Shown here: piece after piece, positions 1 through 8,892 of the stretch
Layout of the letters: every line of letters begins with the position of its first letter
Numbering within the stretch: position 1 is the first letter of the stretch
DNA from: Bradyrhizobium sp. 141
Lineage (GTDB): Bacteria; Pseudomonadota; Alphaproteobacteria; Rhizobiales; Xanthobacteraceae
Direction: 5' to 3'
Length of the DNA: 64,000 nucleotides
NCBI RefSeq assembly: GCF_023074055.1
Contig: NZ_JADPKR010000053.1
Coordinates: 124,001 to 188,000 of the forward strand
Notes under the pieces: model-generated
Seen by the model: the letters and a program-made list of their open reading frames with translations, nothing else
The model's database searches: none
Told to the model about the DNA's origin: nothing
Program-made: the position numbers and the translations under genes

Positions 1-670
1 TCTCGTGGAAGCCGACCAGGCTCGCGGTCAGCCGCCGCATCGGGCGCACAAAGAGATAATGAAGCGCGAGATAGACCAGCCCCGCGGTCAGCGCCGCGAT
101 GATCAGCGCGACCACCACGAGGTTGCGGGAGAAACGATACATCTGCTGCCGCAGCGGCAGCTCGTCGGTCACGATCTCGATGAACTGGGCATTGCCAACG
201 CCGGGCCCGACGATCCGGATGGCCTGGTTGCCGGTCTCCAGCATCATTCGGAACGAGCCAGTGATCGCCTCCCAGGCGGTCATGTCGCGCAGGTCGAGGT
301 CATGCTCGATCGCGGCCGGAATGTTGTCGCTGGCGAGCAGCCGGCGCTGCTGGCCCATCTTGATGGCGACGGCGCGGGCATTGATGCTTTTCAGGATCTG
401 GCGCGACAGCGAATCGGGAACCATGCCGAGCGGCGCCGCATCCAGCACCAACGCCGCGGTGTTGGCCGCCGCGACGCGGTCGTTCAGCCGGTTGACCCAG
501 AAGTTGGCAATGGCGGGCACGTAGAGCAGGATGGCCGCGATCATCACCAGGGGAATGGTGAGCAGCAGCAGCTTGCCTGACAGCCCAAGCCCGCGCGTCC
601 CGCGGGGACGCATCGCCGGCGGGTCCGGCTGATCCTGATCCTGGATCGGCTGGAGGTCTGTCGCTGCCAC
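1..670 (-). CDS. Sensor histidine kinase, N-terminal part (runs off the left edge)
   Basis: Partial gene, open to the window edge. The visible ~223 residues begin with a short polar leader. A membrane segment follows (LLLLTIPLVMIAAILLYVPA), then a periplasmic sensor region of about 120 residues, a second membrane segment (VVVALIIAALTAGLVYLAL) and the first residues of a HAMP-like linker (VRPMRRLT). This is the layout of a membrane-bound two-component sensor kinase; the kinase core lies outside the window, so that assignment is inferred from the architecture. I chose the GTG at 670, which has GAGGG about 8 nt upstream; an in-frame ATG at 613 is the alternative. It is transcribed divergently from rpmH. 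The signal sensed cannot be told. Confidence 0.7.
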   Translation of the reverse strand, partial: MAATDLQPIQDQDQPDPPAMRPRGTRGLGLSGKLLLLTIPLVMIAAILLYVPAIANFWVNRLNDRVAAANTAALVLDAAPLGMVPDSLSRQILKSINARAVAIKMGQQRRLLASDNIPAAIEHDLDLRDMTAWEAITGSFRMMLETGNQAIRIVGPGVGNAQFIEIVTDELPLRQQMYRFSRNLVVVALIIAALTAGLVYLALHYLFVRPMRRLTASLVGFHE

Positions 671-1034
671 GAAATTCGCCCTCGCTGCCTTTGGCGGGTG
701 AAGGATTGGCGGTGTGAAGATGCGGCCCGACCCCGGTCGGGTCAAATTACGGATCGCTAATCTGCCGGGGTAGGATGTAAGCGCTGATATCGCGAGTCGC
801 TACCTCAAGAGTTAAAAACCCCGAGCAAACAGCGATATTCACCGGAAACGTGCGCTTGTGCGGCGTTGACGAAAACAAGGCGCTCGCTTATAAGCCGCGC
901 AAATTGTCCGCGATGACCCGGTGCGACACCGGGAGCGGCTCTCTTGGGGCCGGAAACGGTCCGTTTTGGGCCGCATCTTCCGGACTTTACCATCAATTCT
1001 ACAGGCAAATTGCCCGGTCAGCGGAGAAAAACCC
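671..1034. other. Divergent intergenic region between the sensor kinase and rpmH
   Basis: 364 bases without a gene. It holds the rpmH promoter (866-894) and a GC-rich palindromic patch near 728-745 (GACCCCGGTCGGGTC). Short open frames overlapping rpmH here have no recognisable product and are treated as spurious. Confidence 0.5.
866..894 (+). promoter_or_regulatory. Sigma-70-type promoter of rpmH
   Basis: TTGACG at 866-871 and TATAAG at 889-894 are separated by 17 nt, which is the ideal housekeeping spacing. It lies about 140 nt upstream of the rpmH GTG and fits the strong transcription expected of the rpmH-rnpA-yidC operon. Confidence 0.6.
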
Positions 1035-1169
1035 GTGAAGCGGACTTATCAACCCAGCAAACTGGTGCGCAAGCGCCGTCACGGCTTCCGTGCCCGTCTC
1101 GCCACTGCCGGCGGTCGCAAGGTTCTCGCCGCCCGCCGCGCTCGCGGCCGCAAGCGTCTGAGCGCCTGA
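1035..1169 (+). CDS. rpmH: 50S ribosomal protein L34
   Basis: 44 residues and highly basic. It starts [20 protein letters not shown] and ends in an Arg/Lys-rich tail, the nearly invariant L34 signature. L34 sits in the large ribosomal subunit near the exit tunnel. The start is GTG at 1035, since L34 begins at the KRTYQPS block; longer upstream frames are spurious. It is followed 28 nt later by rnpA and then yidC, the classical rpmH-rnpA-yidC arrangement. Confidence 0.97.
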   Translation: MKRTYQPSKLVRKRRHGFRARLATAGGRKVLAARRARGRKRLSA

Positions 1170-1197
1170 GCCGGACCCCCTTTTCCGGGATTTCATC

Positions 1198-1584
1198 ATG
1201 GATCGGCTGAGGCAGCGGGCGGATTTCCTCGCCGTTGCCAATGGCGCGCGGGTGAATAGTCCCGCGTTCGTCCTGCAAAGCCGCCCCCGCGATGACGGCG
1301 GCCCGGTCCGGGTCGGCTTCACCGTGACTAAAAAGAACGGCAACGCCCCCGCGCGCAATCGCATCCGGCGCCGGCTTCGCGAACTGGTGAAGCGGCTCGA
1401 TCCGGTGTCGATGCAGCCCCATCATGATTATGTGCTGGTCGGCCGAAGGGACGCGCTCTCGCGCGACTTCACGACCATGCTCGACGATCTGCGCATAGCG
1501 TTCACGAAGCCCGCGCGGCATACGCACAAAGTGCGCGGCCAAAGGCCAGGCCACGCCGCAGCGACCAGCCGCAAACCGGATTGA
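1198..1584 (+). CDS. rnpA: Ribonuclease P protein component
   Basis: 128 residues. RnpA is the basic protein partner of RNase P RNA and is needed for maturation of tRNA 5' ends. The sequence shows the family landmarks in order: N-terminal RQRADFLAV (residues 5-13), the central strand VRVGFTVTKKNGNAPARNRIRRRLREL (38-64) holding the RNR motif, and DYVLVGRRDAL (77-87). The C-terminal tail (HTHKVRGQRPGHAAATSRKPD) is a low-complexity extension. It lies between rpmH and yidC in the expected operon. Confidence 0.95.
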   Translation: MDRLRQRADFLAVANGARVNSPAFVLQSRPRDDGGPVRVGFTVTKKNGNAPARNRIRRRLRELVKRLDPVSMQPHHDYVLVGRRDALSRDFTTMLDDLRIAFTKPARHTHKVRGQRPGHAAATSRKPD

Positions 1585-1600
1585 TGACGAGACAATAGTG

Positions 1601-3457
1601 ATGACCGACAATCGCAATACCATCCTCGCCGTCATTCTCTCCGGCCTGGTGCTGATCGCCTGGCAGTATTTCTACAATGTGCCGGCGATGGAGAAGCAGC
1701 GCGCCCAGCAGCAGACCCAGGCCGAGCTCCAGAAGGGCACGCCGCAGCCGACCGCATCGGCGACGCCGGGCAGCGCGCCGCACCCGGGCAACGCGACTCA
1801 GCCGGCAACGCCGGGCGCGAACCAGCAGGCTCAGCCGGTCGTTGCGCGCGATGCCGCGATCGCCGCCAGCCCGCGCGTGAAGATCGACACGCCGCGGATC
1901 GCCGGCAGCATCTCCTTGAAGGGCGGCCGCATCGACGACCTCGCGCTGGTGCAATTCCGCGAAACGGTCGACCCGAAGTCACCGCCGATCATCCTCTATT
2001 CGCCCTCGGGCACCGCTGAACCCTATTACGCCGAGTTCGGCTGGGTTGCGGCGACGGGCGTGACGGCGAAGATGCCGGACACGCAGACCGTCTGGCAGCA
2101 GGAGGGCAGCGGCGGCCTGACGCCGACGACGCCGGTAGTGCTGAAATGGGAAAATGGCGACGGCCTCACCTTCCGCCGCACCATTGCAGTCGACGACCAT
2201 TATCTCTTCACCATCAAGGATGAGGTGAGCAATGTCGGCAATGCGCCTGTCACGCTCTATCCGTTCGCGCTGATCTCGCGCCACGGCGCGCCCCAGGTCT
2301 CCGGCTACTACATTCTGCATGAAGGCCTGATCGGCTATCTTGGCGATCAAGGCTTGCAGGAATACGCCTACAAGAAGGTCGACGAATCCAAGCAGGTGAA
2401 CTTCAACAACGTCACCAACGGATGGCTCGGTATCACCGACAAGTACTGGGCCTCGGCACTGCTGCCCGACACCGGTGCGCGGCTGCAGGCGAGGTTTTCG
2501 TCCAACCCGGTCGGCAACGTCCACACCTACCAGACCGACTACCTGCTCGATCCCGTCACCGTCGCGATCGGCGGCTCCGCGACCGCAAATGCGCGCCTGT
2601 TCGCCGGCGCCAAGGAAGCCGGCGTGGTCGGAATTAATTTTCCGCTCGCAGGTCACGGCGGCTACAACAAGGAGCTCGGCCTCAACCATTTCGATCTGTT
2701 GATCGACTGGGGCTGGTTCTACTTCATCACCAAGCCGATGTTCCTCGGCCTCGACTTCTTCTTCCGCTTCTTCGGCAATTTCGGCATCTCGATCCTGCTG
2801 GTGACCGTGATCGTGAAGCTGTTGTTCTTCCCGCTGGCGAACAAGTCCTACGCTTCGATGGCGAAGATGAAGTCGATTCAGCCGCAGCTGCAGGCGCTCA
2901 AGGAGCGCTATCCCGACGACAAGGTGAAGCAGCAGCAGGAGATGATGGAGATCTACCGCAAGGAGAAGATCAATCCGGTTGCCGGCTGTCTTCCCGTGGT
3001 GATCCAGATCCCGGTGTTCTTCTCGCTCTACAAGGTGCTGTTCGTCACCATCGAGATGCGGCACGCGCCGTTCTACGGCTGGATCAAGGACCTCTCCGCG
3101 CCGGACCCGACCAATCTGTTCAACCTGTTCGGGCTGATCCCGTTCGATCCGACCACGATCCCGGTGTTCGGCCATTACCTCGCGCTCGGCATCTGGCCGA
3201 TCATCATGGGCATCACGATGTGGTTCCAGATGAAGCTGAACCCGACGCCGCCGGATCCGACGCAGCAGATCATCTTTAACTGGATGCCGCTGATCTTCAC
3301 CTTCATGTTGGCGGGCTTCCCGGCGGGCCTCGTGATCTACTGGGCCTGGAACAACACGCTCTCGGTTCTGCAACAGAGCTACATCATGCGCCGCAACGGC
3401 GTGAAAGTGGAGCTGTTCGACAATCTCAAGGCGACGTTCGCGAGGAAGGCGACGTAG
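1601..3457 (+). CDS. yidC: Membrane protein insertase YidC
   Basis: 618 residues from the ATG at 1601; a GTG lies immediately before it. YidC inserts and folds inner-membrane proteins, alone or with SecYEG. N-terminal anchor ILAVILSGLVLIAWQYFYN is followed by an Ala/Pro/Gln-rich linker (about 35-85) and the large periplasmic P1 domain (about 90-365). The conserved C-terminal insertase core follows, with several membrane segments (about 370-600), including FRFFGNFGISILLVTVIVKL and the cytosolic helical hairpin KMKSIQPQLQALKERYPDD. The length fits Gram-negative YidC. It closes the rpmH-rnpA-yidC operon; a palindromic repeat follows. Confidence 0.97.
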   Translation: MTDNRNTILAVILSGLVLIAWQYFYNVPAMEKQRAQQQTQAELQKGTPQPTASATPGSAPHPGNATQPATPGANQQAQPVVARDAAIAASPRVKIDTPRIAGSISLKGGRIDDLALVQFRETVDPKSPPIILYSPSGTAEPYYAEFGWVAATGVTAKMPDTQTVWQQEGSGGLTPTTPVVLKWENGDGLTFRRTIAVDDHYLFTIKDEVSNVGNAPVTLYPFALISRHGAPQVSGYYILHEGLIGYLGDQGLQEYAYKKVDESKQVNFNNVTNGWLGITDKYWASALLPDTGARLQARFSSNPVGNVHTYQTDYLLDPVTVAIGGSATANARLFAGAKEAGVVGINFPLAGHGGYNKELGLNHFDLLIDWGWFYFITKPMFLGLDFFFRFFGNFGISILLVTVIVKLLFFPLANKSYASMAKMKSIQPQLQALKERYPDDKVKQQQEMMEIYRKEKINPVAGCLPVVIQIPVFFSLYKVLFVTIEMRHAPFYGWIKDLSAPDPTNLFNLFGLIPFDPTTIPVFGHYLALGIWPIIMGITMWFQMKLNPTPPDPTQQIIFNWMPLIFTFMLAGFPAGLVIYWAWNNTLSVLQQSYIMRRNGVKVELFDNLKATFARKAT

Positions 3458-3504
3458 CTTCGCACGAGCGTGCCCGATTATGCGGGCGCAAATGCCTCCA
3501 CATC

Positions 3505-3592
3505 GTCATGCCCGGGCTTGTCCCGGGCATCCACGTTTTGGAAGCTCGCCCAGTAACAAGACGTGGATGGCCGGGACGAGCCCGGCCATGAC
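3505..3592. repeat. Family A intergenic repeat (two back-to-back hairpins), copy 1
   Basis: Left half ATGCCCGGGCTTGTCCCGGG and right half GGATGGCCGGGACGAGCCCG each fold on themselves and are also inverted relative to each other. It fills the yidC-engB gap. Confidence 0.9.
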
Positions 3593-3611
3593 GAGAGGAT
3601 AGACCGGTCGG

Positions 3612-4274
3612 ATGAACGAGAAGACCGACGACAAAGATGCGAAGCTGATCGAGGCCGGGCGAAAGCTGTTCGCCCGCGACTGGCAGTTCATCTGGGCCTC
3701 GCCCTCGGTCCAGACGCTGCCGCCGATGGCGGGGCTGGAGGTCGCCTTTGCCGGACGCTCCAATGTCGGCAAGTCGAGCCTGATCAACGCGCTCACCGGC
3801 CGCAACGCGCTCGCGCGCACCTCGCATACGCCCGGCCGCACCCAGGAGCTGATCTTCTTCGAGGTCCCAGGGAAGACCGACCTGCGCCTCGTCGACATGC
3901 CCGGCTACGGCTATGCCAAGGCGCCCAAGAGCCAGGTCGCGTCCTGGACCGAGTTGATCCACAAATTCCTGCTGGGACGCGCCTCACTCGCGCGCGTCTA
4001 CGTGCTGATCGACGCGCGGCATGGCATCAAGGACGTCGACCTCGAAGTCCTGAAGACGCTCGACCGCTCCGCGGTCAGCTATCAGATCGTGCTGACCAAG
4101 GCCGACCAGGTGAAGGCCTCCGAGCTGCAATTGCGCATCGCCGAAACGGAGGCCGCGCTGGCCAAGCATCCCGCCGCGTTTCCGAACGTGCTCGCGACAT
4201 CGTCACGCAGCTCGACCGGCATGGAGAGCTTGCGCGCCGCGATGGCGAAGCTGCTGGAGGAGCGGGCCTCGTGA
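3612..4274 (+). CDS. engB: Ribosome biogenesis GTP-binding protein EngB/YihA
   Basis: 220 residues. A TRAFAC-class GTPase required for assembly of the 50S subunit. G1 P-loop AGRSNVGKSSLINAL lies near residues 47-61, the switch region TSHTPGRTQ follows, G3 is DMPGYG and G4 is TKAD. All are the EngB-type versions. The stop codon overlaps the GTG start of the next gene (GTGA), suggesting translational coupling. Confidence 0.95.
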   Translation: MNEKTDDKDAKLIEAGRKLFARDWQFIWASPSVQTLPPMAGLEVAFAGRSNVGKSSLINALTGRNALARTSHTPGRTQELIFFEVPGKTDLRLVDMPGYGYAKAPKSQVASWTELIHKFLLGRASLARVYVLIDARHGIKDVDLEVLKTLDRSAVSYQIVLTKADQVKASELQLRIAETEAALAKHPAAFPNVLATSSRSSTGMESLRAAMAKLLEERAS

Positions 4275-4639
4275 CGGCCGCGCACCGCCTGCTGATCGGG
4301 CTTGCCGGTTTGATGGGCGCCGCCGGCGTCGCACTGGCGGCCGCCTCGGCGCATGGCAGCGATGCGAGCCGGCTCGCCTCGGCCAGCGCGATGCTGCTGT
4401 TTCATGCAACTGCCATACTTGCGACCGTCGCCCTGCTCGCGCGCGGCCTTCTGCATGGCGGAATTGGCCTCGTTGGCGCATTCGGCCTAGCGATCGGCGC
4501 CGCGCTGTTCGCGGGCGACCTCAGCTTGCGGCAATATGCCGGGCACTCGCTGTTTCCCTATGCGGCGCCGACGGGTGGGACGGTGATGATCGCGGCTTGG
4601 CTGGCGGTGAGTGTGGCGGCGGTGGTGGCGTGGAAGTGA
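4271..4639 (+). CDS. DUF423 family small membrane protein
   Basis: 122 residues with a GTG start overlapping the engB stop. About four hydrophobic segments span most of the protein: LLIGLAGLMGAAGVALAAASAHG, ASAMLLFHATAILATVALLA, GGIGLVGAFGLAIGAALFAGDL and MIAAWLAVSVAAVVAW. The N-terminal GAAGVALAAASAHG and the later GAALFAGDLSLR match the DUF423 (YgdD-like) inner-membrane family, whose biochemical role is unknown. It is translationally coupled to engB. Confidence 0.8.
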   Translation: MTAAHRLLIGLAGLMGAAGVALAAASAHGSDASRLASASAMLLFHATAILATVALLARGLLHGGIGLVGAFGLAIGAALFAGDLSLRQYAGHSLFPYAAPTGGTVMIAAWLAVSVAAVVAWK

Positions 4640-4641
4640 CG

Positions 4642-4761
4642 CTCGTGTCCCGGACGCGGTGCGGCACGCAGTGACGCTCCGCAGAGCCGGGACCCAGCAA
4701 CATGGGCCCCGGCTCTGCAGCGCACCGCTGAAGAAGCGCTGCGCTGCGTCCGGGGCACGAG
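4642..4761. repeat. Family D intergenic repeat, copy 1
   Basis: Outer arms CTCGTGTCCCGGACGCG and CTGCGTCCGGGGCACGAG are inverted. The inner arms GAGCCGGGACCCAGC and GGGCCCCGGCTC pair around a short loop. No coding sequence recognised. Confidence 0.85.
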
Positions 4762-4843
4762 ACCGCATGCCAGCCACACTTTGCGCTGCCCCCGCCAATC
4801 GGATAGAACGCAGCCGCGTTAGACCCGCCAGCGAGATCGCCTC

Positions 4844-5731
4844 ATGACCGACATCTCCCCGCTCGACCAGGCCCGCATCCTGTCGGAAGCGCTGCCGCAC
4901 ATGCAGCAGTATGACGAGGAAACCATCGTCATCAAATATGGCGGCCATGCCATGGGCGACGAGGAGACCGCCAAGAACTTCGCCCGCGACATCGTGCTCC
5001 TGGAGCAGACCGCGATCAATCCGGTGGTCGTGCATGGCGGCGGGCCCCAGATCGCAACCATGCTCAAGCGCCTCGGCATCGTCTCGGAATTCGCCGCCGG
5101 CCTGCGCATCACCGATGCCGCCACCATCGAGATCGTCGAGATGGTGCTCGCCGGCTCCGTCAACAAGCAGATCGTCGGCTATATCAACGAGGCCGGCGGC
5201 AAGGCCGTCGGGCTGTCGGGCAAGGACGGCAACATGGTGAAGGCGTCGAAGACGACGCGCACCATCATCGATCCGGGCTCGAACATCGAGAAGGCGATCG
5301 ATCTCGGCTTCGTCGGCGATCCCGAGAAGGTCGACCTCACGCTGCTCAACCAGCTGATCGGCTACGAGCTGATCCCGGTGCTGGCGCCGCTCGCGACCTC
5401 GAAGGAAGGCCAGACGCTGAACGTCAACGCCGACACCTTTGCAGGGGCCGTCGCCGGCGCGCTGAAGGCCAAGCGCCTGTTGCTGCTGACCGACGTGCCG
5501 GGCGTGCTCGACAAGTCGAAGAAGCTGATTCCACAATTGTCGGTGAAGGACGCGCGAAAACTGATCGCCGACGGCACCATCTCCGGCGGCATGATCCCGA
5601 AGGTCGAGACCTGCATCTACGCGCTGGAGCAGGGCGTCGAGGGCGTCGTCATCATCGACGGCAAGATGCAGCATGCGGTGCTGCTCGAGCTCTTCACCAA
5701 CCAGGGCACGGGCACGCTGATCCACAAGTGA
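4844..5731 (+). CDS. argB: Acetylglutamate kinase
   Basis: 295 residues. Phosphorylates N-acetyl-L-glutamate, the second step of arginine biosynthesis. The amino-acid-kinase fold is clear: [13 protein letters not shown] near residue 25 (phosphate loop), [12 protein letters not shown] (substrate loop), then [15 protein letters not shown] and [14 protein letters not shown] near the C-terminus (nucleotide and arginine feedback region). Length is typical. Family D repeat lies upstream and a family A repeat downstream, so it appears to be transcribed alone. Confidence 0.97.
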   Translation: MTDISPLDQARILSEALPHMQQYDEETIVIKYGGHAMGDEETAKNFARDIVLLEQTAINPVVVHGGGPQIATMLKRLGIVSEFAAGLRITDAATIEIVEMVLAGSVNKQIVGYINEAGGKAVGLSGKDGNMVKASKTTRTIIDPGSNIEKAIDLGFVGDPEKVDLTLLNQLIGYELIPVLAPLATSKEGQTLNVNADTFAGAVAGALKAKRLLLLTDVPGVLDKSKKLIPQLSVKDARKLIADGTISGGMIPKVETCIYALEQGVEGVVIIDGKMQHAVLLELFTNQGTGTLIHK

Positions 5732-5754
5732 GAGACAACGAGACGAGAGACGCC

Positions 5755-5877
5755 GTCATGGCCGGGCTTGTCCCGCCTGCGCGGCCGAAGCCGCTTCGGC
5801 GCGGCGAAGGCCCGGCCATCGACGATATTTCGACCGGAGCCAAGAACGTGGATGCCCGGGACAAGCCCGGGCATGAC
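5755..5877. repeat. Family A intergenic repeat with nested palindrome, copy 2
   Basis: Standard family A outer halves, but the left hairpin is interrupted after GCTTGTCCCG by about 35 bp containing the palindrome GGCCGAAGCCGCTTCGGC. The same insertion occurs at 52498-52621. Confidence 0.9.
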
Positions 5878-5925
5878 GAGCGGAGAGTTCAGCGCCCGCG
5901 CCGCTCTCCCCTCACCCGCGTCCTG

Positions 5926-6912
5926 ATGACGCTGCCGGCGGCCGTCGTCTCGTTCTTCTTCTCCTCCGCCCCGGCTTTCGCCGACCTCAAGATCTGCAAC
6001 CGCATGTCCTATGTCGTCGAAGCCGCGATCGGCATCGACGACAAGGCGGCGACCGCGACGCGGGGCTGGTTCAGGATCGATCCCGCCACCTGCCGCGTGG
6101 TGGTGCAGGGCACCCTGACCGCCGACCGCATCCTGCTCCACGCCCGCGCGCTCGGCGTCTATGGCGCCTCCCCGATCCCGCAGAACGGCCGCGACATGCT
6201 GTGCATAGCGCAGGACAATTTCGTCATTGCGGCAGCACGGCAGTGCCGCAGCGGCCAGACGCAAGTCGCGTTCACGCAAGTGACGCCGACGCAGGCAACG
6301 GACGGCAACCTCACGGCCTATCTCGCCGAGGATTCCGAATATGACGACGAGCAGGCCCGCCTCGCCGGCATCCAGCGCCTGCTGGTGATCGCAGGCTACG
6401 ACGCCGCGCCGATCGATGGCGTCGACGGGCCGAAGACGCAAGGCGCGCTGGCCGCGTTCCTGAAAAGCCGCGGATTGTCGTCGGACATCGTGGGCTCGCA
6501 AAACTTCTTCAAGACCATGGTCGATGCGGTGCAGACGCCGTCTGCGACCGGCCTCACCTGGTGCAACGACACGCCGCACAAGGTAATGGCGGCGATCGCG
6601 ACCGACGACGGCAAGTCCGTGACCAGCCGCGGCTGGTATCGCATCGACCCCAGGACGTGCCTGCACCCCGATGTGACCGGCCAGCCCAAACAGATTTTCA
6701 GCTTCGCGGAAGCCGTCGATGGCGACAACCGCGCCGTCAAGCTGAAGGACAGGCCGCTGAACTGGGGCGGCGACAGGCAGCTCTGCACGCGCGAGACCAA
6801 ATTCGAGACCGTTGAGCAGACCGATTGCGGCGCGCGCGGATTCGCGGCAACGGGATTCGGCGCGGTGGACATGTCGAGCGGCGGCAAGACGCTGCGCTTT
6901 GCGGTGCCGTGA
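5926..6912 (+). CDS. Secreted protein with two DUF1036 domains around a peptidoglycan-binding-like domain
   Basis: 328 residues. I place the start at ATG 5926 because it gives a clean signal peptide (TLPAAVVSFFFSSAPAFA, cut before DLKIC); an earlier ATG at 5728 would translate through the palindromic repeat. DUF1036 copy 1 (about 20-120) reads DLKICNRMSYVVEAAIG, then RGWFRIDPATC. A peptidoglycan-binding-like segment follows (about 140-185, QRLLVIAGYDAAPIDGVDGP). DUF1036 copy 2 (about 205-328) repeats the pattern as WCNDTPHKVMAAIA and RGWYRIDPRTC. Predicted periplasmic; function unknown. The paired Cys residues in both copies suggest disulfides. Confidence 0.8.
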   Translation: MTLPAAVVSFFFSSAPAFADLKICNRMSYVVEAAIGIDDKAATATRGWFRIDPATCRVVVQGTLTADRILLHARALGVYGASPIPQNGRDMLCIAQDNFVIAAARQCRSGQTQVAFTQVTPTQATDGNLTAYLAEDSEYDDEQARLAGIQRLLVIAGYDAAPIDGVDGPKTQGALAAFLKSRGLSSDIVGSQNFFKTMVDAVQTPSATGLTWCNDTPHKVMAAIATDDGKSVTSRGWYRIDPRTCLHPDVTGQPKQIFSFAEAVDGDNRAVKLKDRPLNWGGDRQLCTRETKFETVEQTDCGARGFAATGFGAVDMSSGGKTLRFAVP

Positions 6913-6926
6913 TCGAGAGGGTTTTG

Positions 6927-7616
6927 ATGACTTCACCCCGCACCTTCGACCACGTCGACACCTGGGTGTTCGACCTCGACAACACGCTCTATCCGCATCA
7001 CGTCAATCTGTGGCAGCAGGTGGATGCGCGGATCGGGGAGTTCGTCTGCAACTGGCTGAACGTCGGCCCGGAGGAAGCGCGGGCTATTCAGAAGGACTAT
7101 TACCGCCGCTTCGGCACCACGATGCGCGGCATGATGACCCTGCATGGCGTTTCCGCCGACGACTATCTCGCCTACGTCCACAAGATCGACCATTCGCCGC
7201 TGGAGCCGAACCCGGCGCTCGGCGCAGCCATCGCAAAGCTGCCGGGGCGCAAGTTGATCCTGACCAACGGCTCGGTCGACCATGTCGATGCGGTACTGGC
7301 GCGTCTCGGCTTCGCCAGCCATTTCGACGGCGTGTTCGACATCATCGCCGCCGAATTCGAGCCGAAGCCGGCGGAGCAGACGTATCGGAAATTCCTCTCC
7401 GACCACGCGGTCGATCCGGCCAAAGCCGCCATGTTCGAGGACCTCGCCCGCAACCTCACCGTCCCGCATCAGCTCGGCATGACCACCGTGCTGGTGGTGC
7501 CGGATGGGACGAAGGAGGTGGTGCGCGAGGATTGGGAACTGGAGGGCCGGGACGCGGCCCATGTCGACCACGTCACGGATGATCTGAGCGGGTTTTTGGA
7601 CAGGTTGGCGCGGTGA
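6927..7616 (+). CDS. HAD-family pyrimidine 5'-nucleotidase
   Basis: 229 residues from ATG 6927, 14 nt after the previous stop. HAD motif I is [11 protein letters not shown] near residue 15, with the nucleophilic Asp and the acid/base Asp two residues later. Motif II is LILTNGS and motif III/IV falls at [12 protein letters not shown] followed by [15 protein letters not shown] with a helical cap is typical of the SDT1/PPM1-like group that dephosphorylates pyrimidine nucleotides. That substrate is inferred from the family; another small phosphate ester is possible. It lies just before the dapD cluster. Confidence 0.8.
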   Translation: MTSPRTFDHVDTWVFDLDNTLYPHHVNLWQQVDARIGEFVCNWLNVGPEEARAIQKDYYRRFGTTMRGMMTLHGVSADDYLAYVHKIDHSPLEPNPALGAAIAKLPGRKLILTNGSVDHVDAVLARLGFASHFDGVFDIIAAEFEPKPAEQTYRKFLSDHAVDPAKAAMFEDLARNLTVPHQLGMTTVLVVPDGTKEVVREDWELEGRDAAHVDHVTDDLSGFLDRLAR

Positions 7617-7620
7617 AGCG

Positions 7621-7705
7621 GTAGCCCGGATGGAGCGCAGCGAAATCCGGGGCCTCGCGCCGCGGCAAGACTTTCCCGGATTGCGCTTCGCTCCATCCGG
7701 GCTAC
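7621..7705. repeat. Family B intergenic repeat, copy 1
   Basis: Inverted arms GTAGCCCGGATGGAGCGCAG and GCTTCGCTCCATCCGGGCTA enclose a second inner pair (AAATCCGG/CCGGATT). Confidence 0.9.
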
Positions 7706-7818
7706 GGGGGGCGCTCCACTTGTCCGGGACGACGGTGGAGTATGCCTTGACTCTGCCCCTCCAAATCCCGAAAAAGCGCGCCAATCCGTCAAAATTCCCC
7801 TTCCCAGAGGAAATCCCG

Positions 7819-8664
7819 ATGTCCCTTGCAGCCCTTGAATCCACCATCAACAGCGCCTTCGACGCGCGTGACGGCATCTCGACCTCGACCAAGGGCGAGG
7901 TGCGCGAGGCCGTGGACCAGTCGTTGGATATCCTGGACAAGGGCGAGGCGCGCGTTGCCGTGCGCGGCGCTGACGGCAAGTGGAAGGTCAACCAATGGCT
8001 GAAGAAGGCCGTGCTGCTGTCGTTCCGCCTCAACGACATGGGTGTCATCCCCGGCGGATCCGGCAAGGCGACCTGGTGGGACAAGGTGCCGTCGAAGTTC
8101 GAAGGCTGGGGCGAGAACCGTTTTCGCGATGCGGGTTTCCGGGCCGTCCCCGGCTCCATCGTGCGCCGCTCGGCCTTCATCGCCAAGAACGTCGTGCTGA
8201 TGCCGTCCTTCGTCAATCTCGGCGCCTATGTCGATGAGAGCACCATGGTCGACACCTGGGCGACCGTCGGCTCCTGCGCCCAGATCGGCAAGCGCGTGCA
8301 CATCTCGGGCGGCGCCGGCATCGGCGGCGTGCTCGAGCCGCTGCAGGCCGAGCCCGTCATCATCGAGGACGATTGTTTCATCGGCGCGCGTAGCGAGGTC
8401 GCCGAAGGCGTGATCGTGCGCAAGGGCGCGGTGCTGGCGATGGGCGTGTTTCTGGGCGCCTCGACCAAGATCGTCGACCGCGAGACCGGCGAGGTCTTCA
8501 TGGGCGAAGTGCCGGAGTATTCCGTCGTGGTGCCCGGCGCGCTGCCCGGCAAGCCGATGAAGAACGGCCAGATCGGCCCCAGCACCGCCTGCGCCGTCAT
8601 CGTCAAGCGCGTCGACGAGCGCACGCGGTCCAAGACCAGCATCAACGAGCTGCTGCGGGATTGA
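7819..8664 (+). CDS. dapD: 2,3,4,5-tetrahydropyridine-2,6-dicarboxylate N-succinyltransferase
   Basis: 281 residues from ATG 7819; upstream in-frame codons lie in the family B repeat. It succinylates tetrahydrodipicolinate in the succinylase route to meso-diaminopimelate and lysine. An N-terminal helical domain (1-100) includes [19 protein letters not shown] left-handed beta-helix of hexapeptide repeats follows (about 105-250), with [41 protein letters not shown] and [15 protein letters not shown]. dapE lies 870 bp downstream, separated only by a DUF805 gene. Confidence 0.97.
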   Translation: MSLAALESTINSAFDARDGISTSTKGEVREAVDQSLDILDKGEARVAVRGADGKWKVNQWLKKAVLLSFRLNDMGVIPGGSGKATWWDKVPSKFEGWGENRFRDAGFRAVPGSIVRRSAFIAKNVVLMPSFVNLGAYVDESTMVDTWATVGSCAQIGKRVHISGGAGIGGVLEPLQAEPVIIEDDCFIGARSEVAEGVIVRKGAVLAMGVFLGASTKIVDRETGEVFMGEVPEYSVVVPGALPGKPMKNGQIGPSTACAVIVKRVDERTRSKTSINELLRD

Positions 8665-8692
8665 TCGGGGCGACAAGCGCCAATCTCTCACC

Positions 8693-8811
8693 GTCACCCT
8701 GACCTTCGGCGGCCCTCGAAGGGCGACGGCCCGGCTGCATCTGGGCCGTGCATCCTTCGAGGCTCCTCGTGGGACGCGTTGCGTCCCACGCCTCGCGCCT
8801 CAGGATGACGG
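8693..8811. repeat. Family F intergenic repeat
   Basis: Outer arms GTCACCCTGACC and GCGCCTCAGGATGAC are loosely inverted. Inner hairpins are CCTTCGA...TCGAAGG and GTGGGACGCGTTGCGTCCCAC. It lies between dapD and the DUF805 gene. Confidence 0.8.
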
Positions 8812-8892
8812 GTCTGGTAGCTTAGTCGAACCCTCGCCCCATCCATCGCGACCAACTCTTCGGGCGGCCTCCACCGTCCGGAGCGCTCTCGG

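Noticed and set aside
921..1034. N-terminal extension of rpmH
   Set aside because: L34 is about 44 residues and starts at the KRTYQPS block, so the GTG at 1035 is the start.
1979..3373. Long minus-strand frame (464 codons) opposite yidC
   Set aside because: It is the antisense shadow of yidC. Its translation is rich in Arg, Asp and His with no domain, as expected for the complement of GC-rich coding DNA.
4487..5725. Long minus-strand frame (412 codons) opposite argB
   Set aside because: Antisense of argB; no recognisable motif and biased Arg/Asp/His composition.
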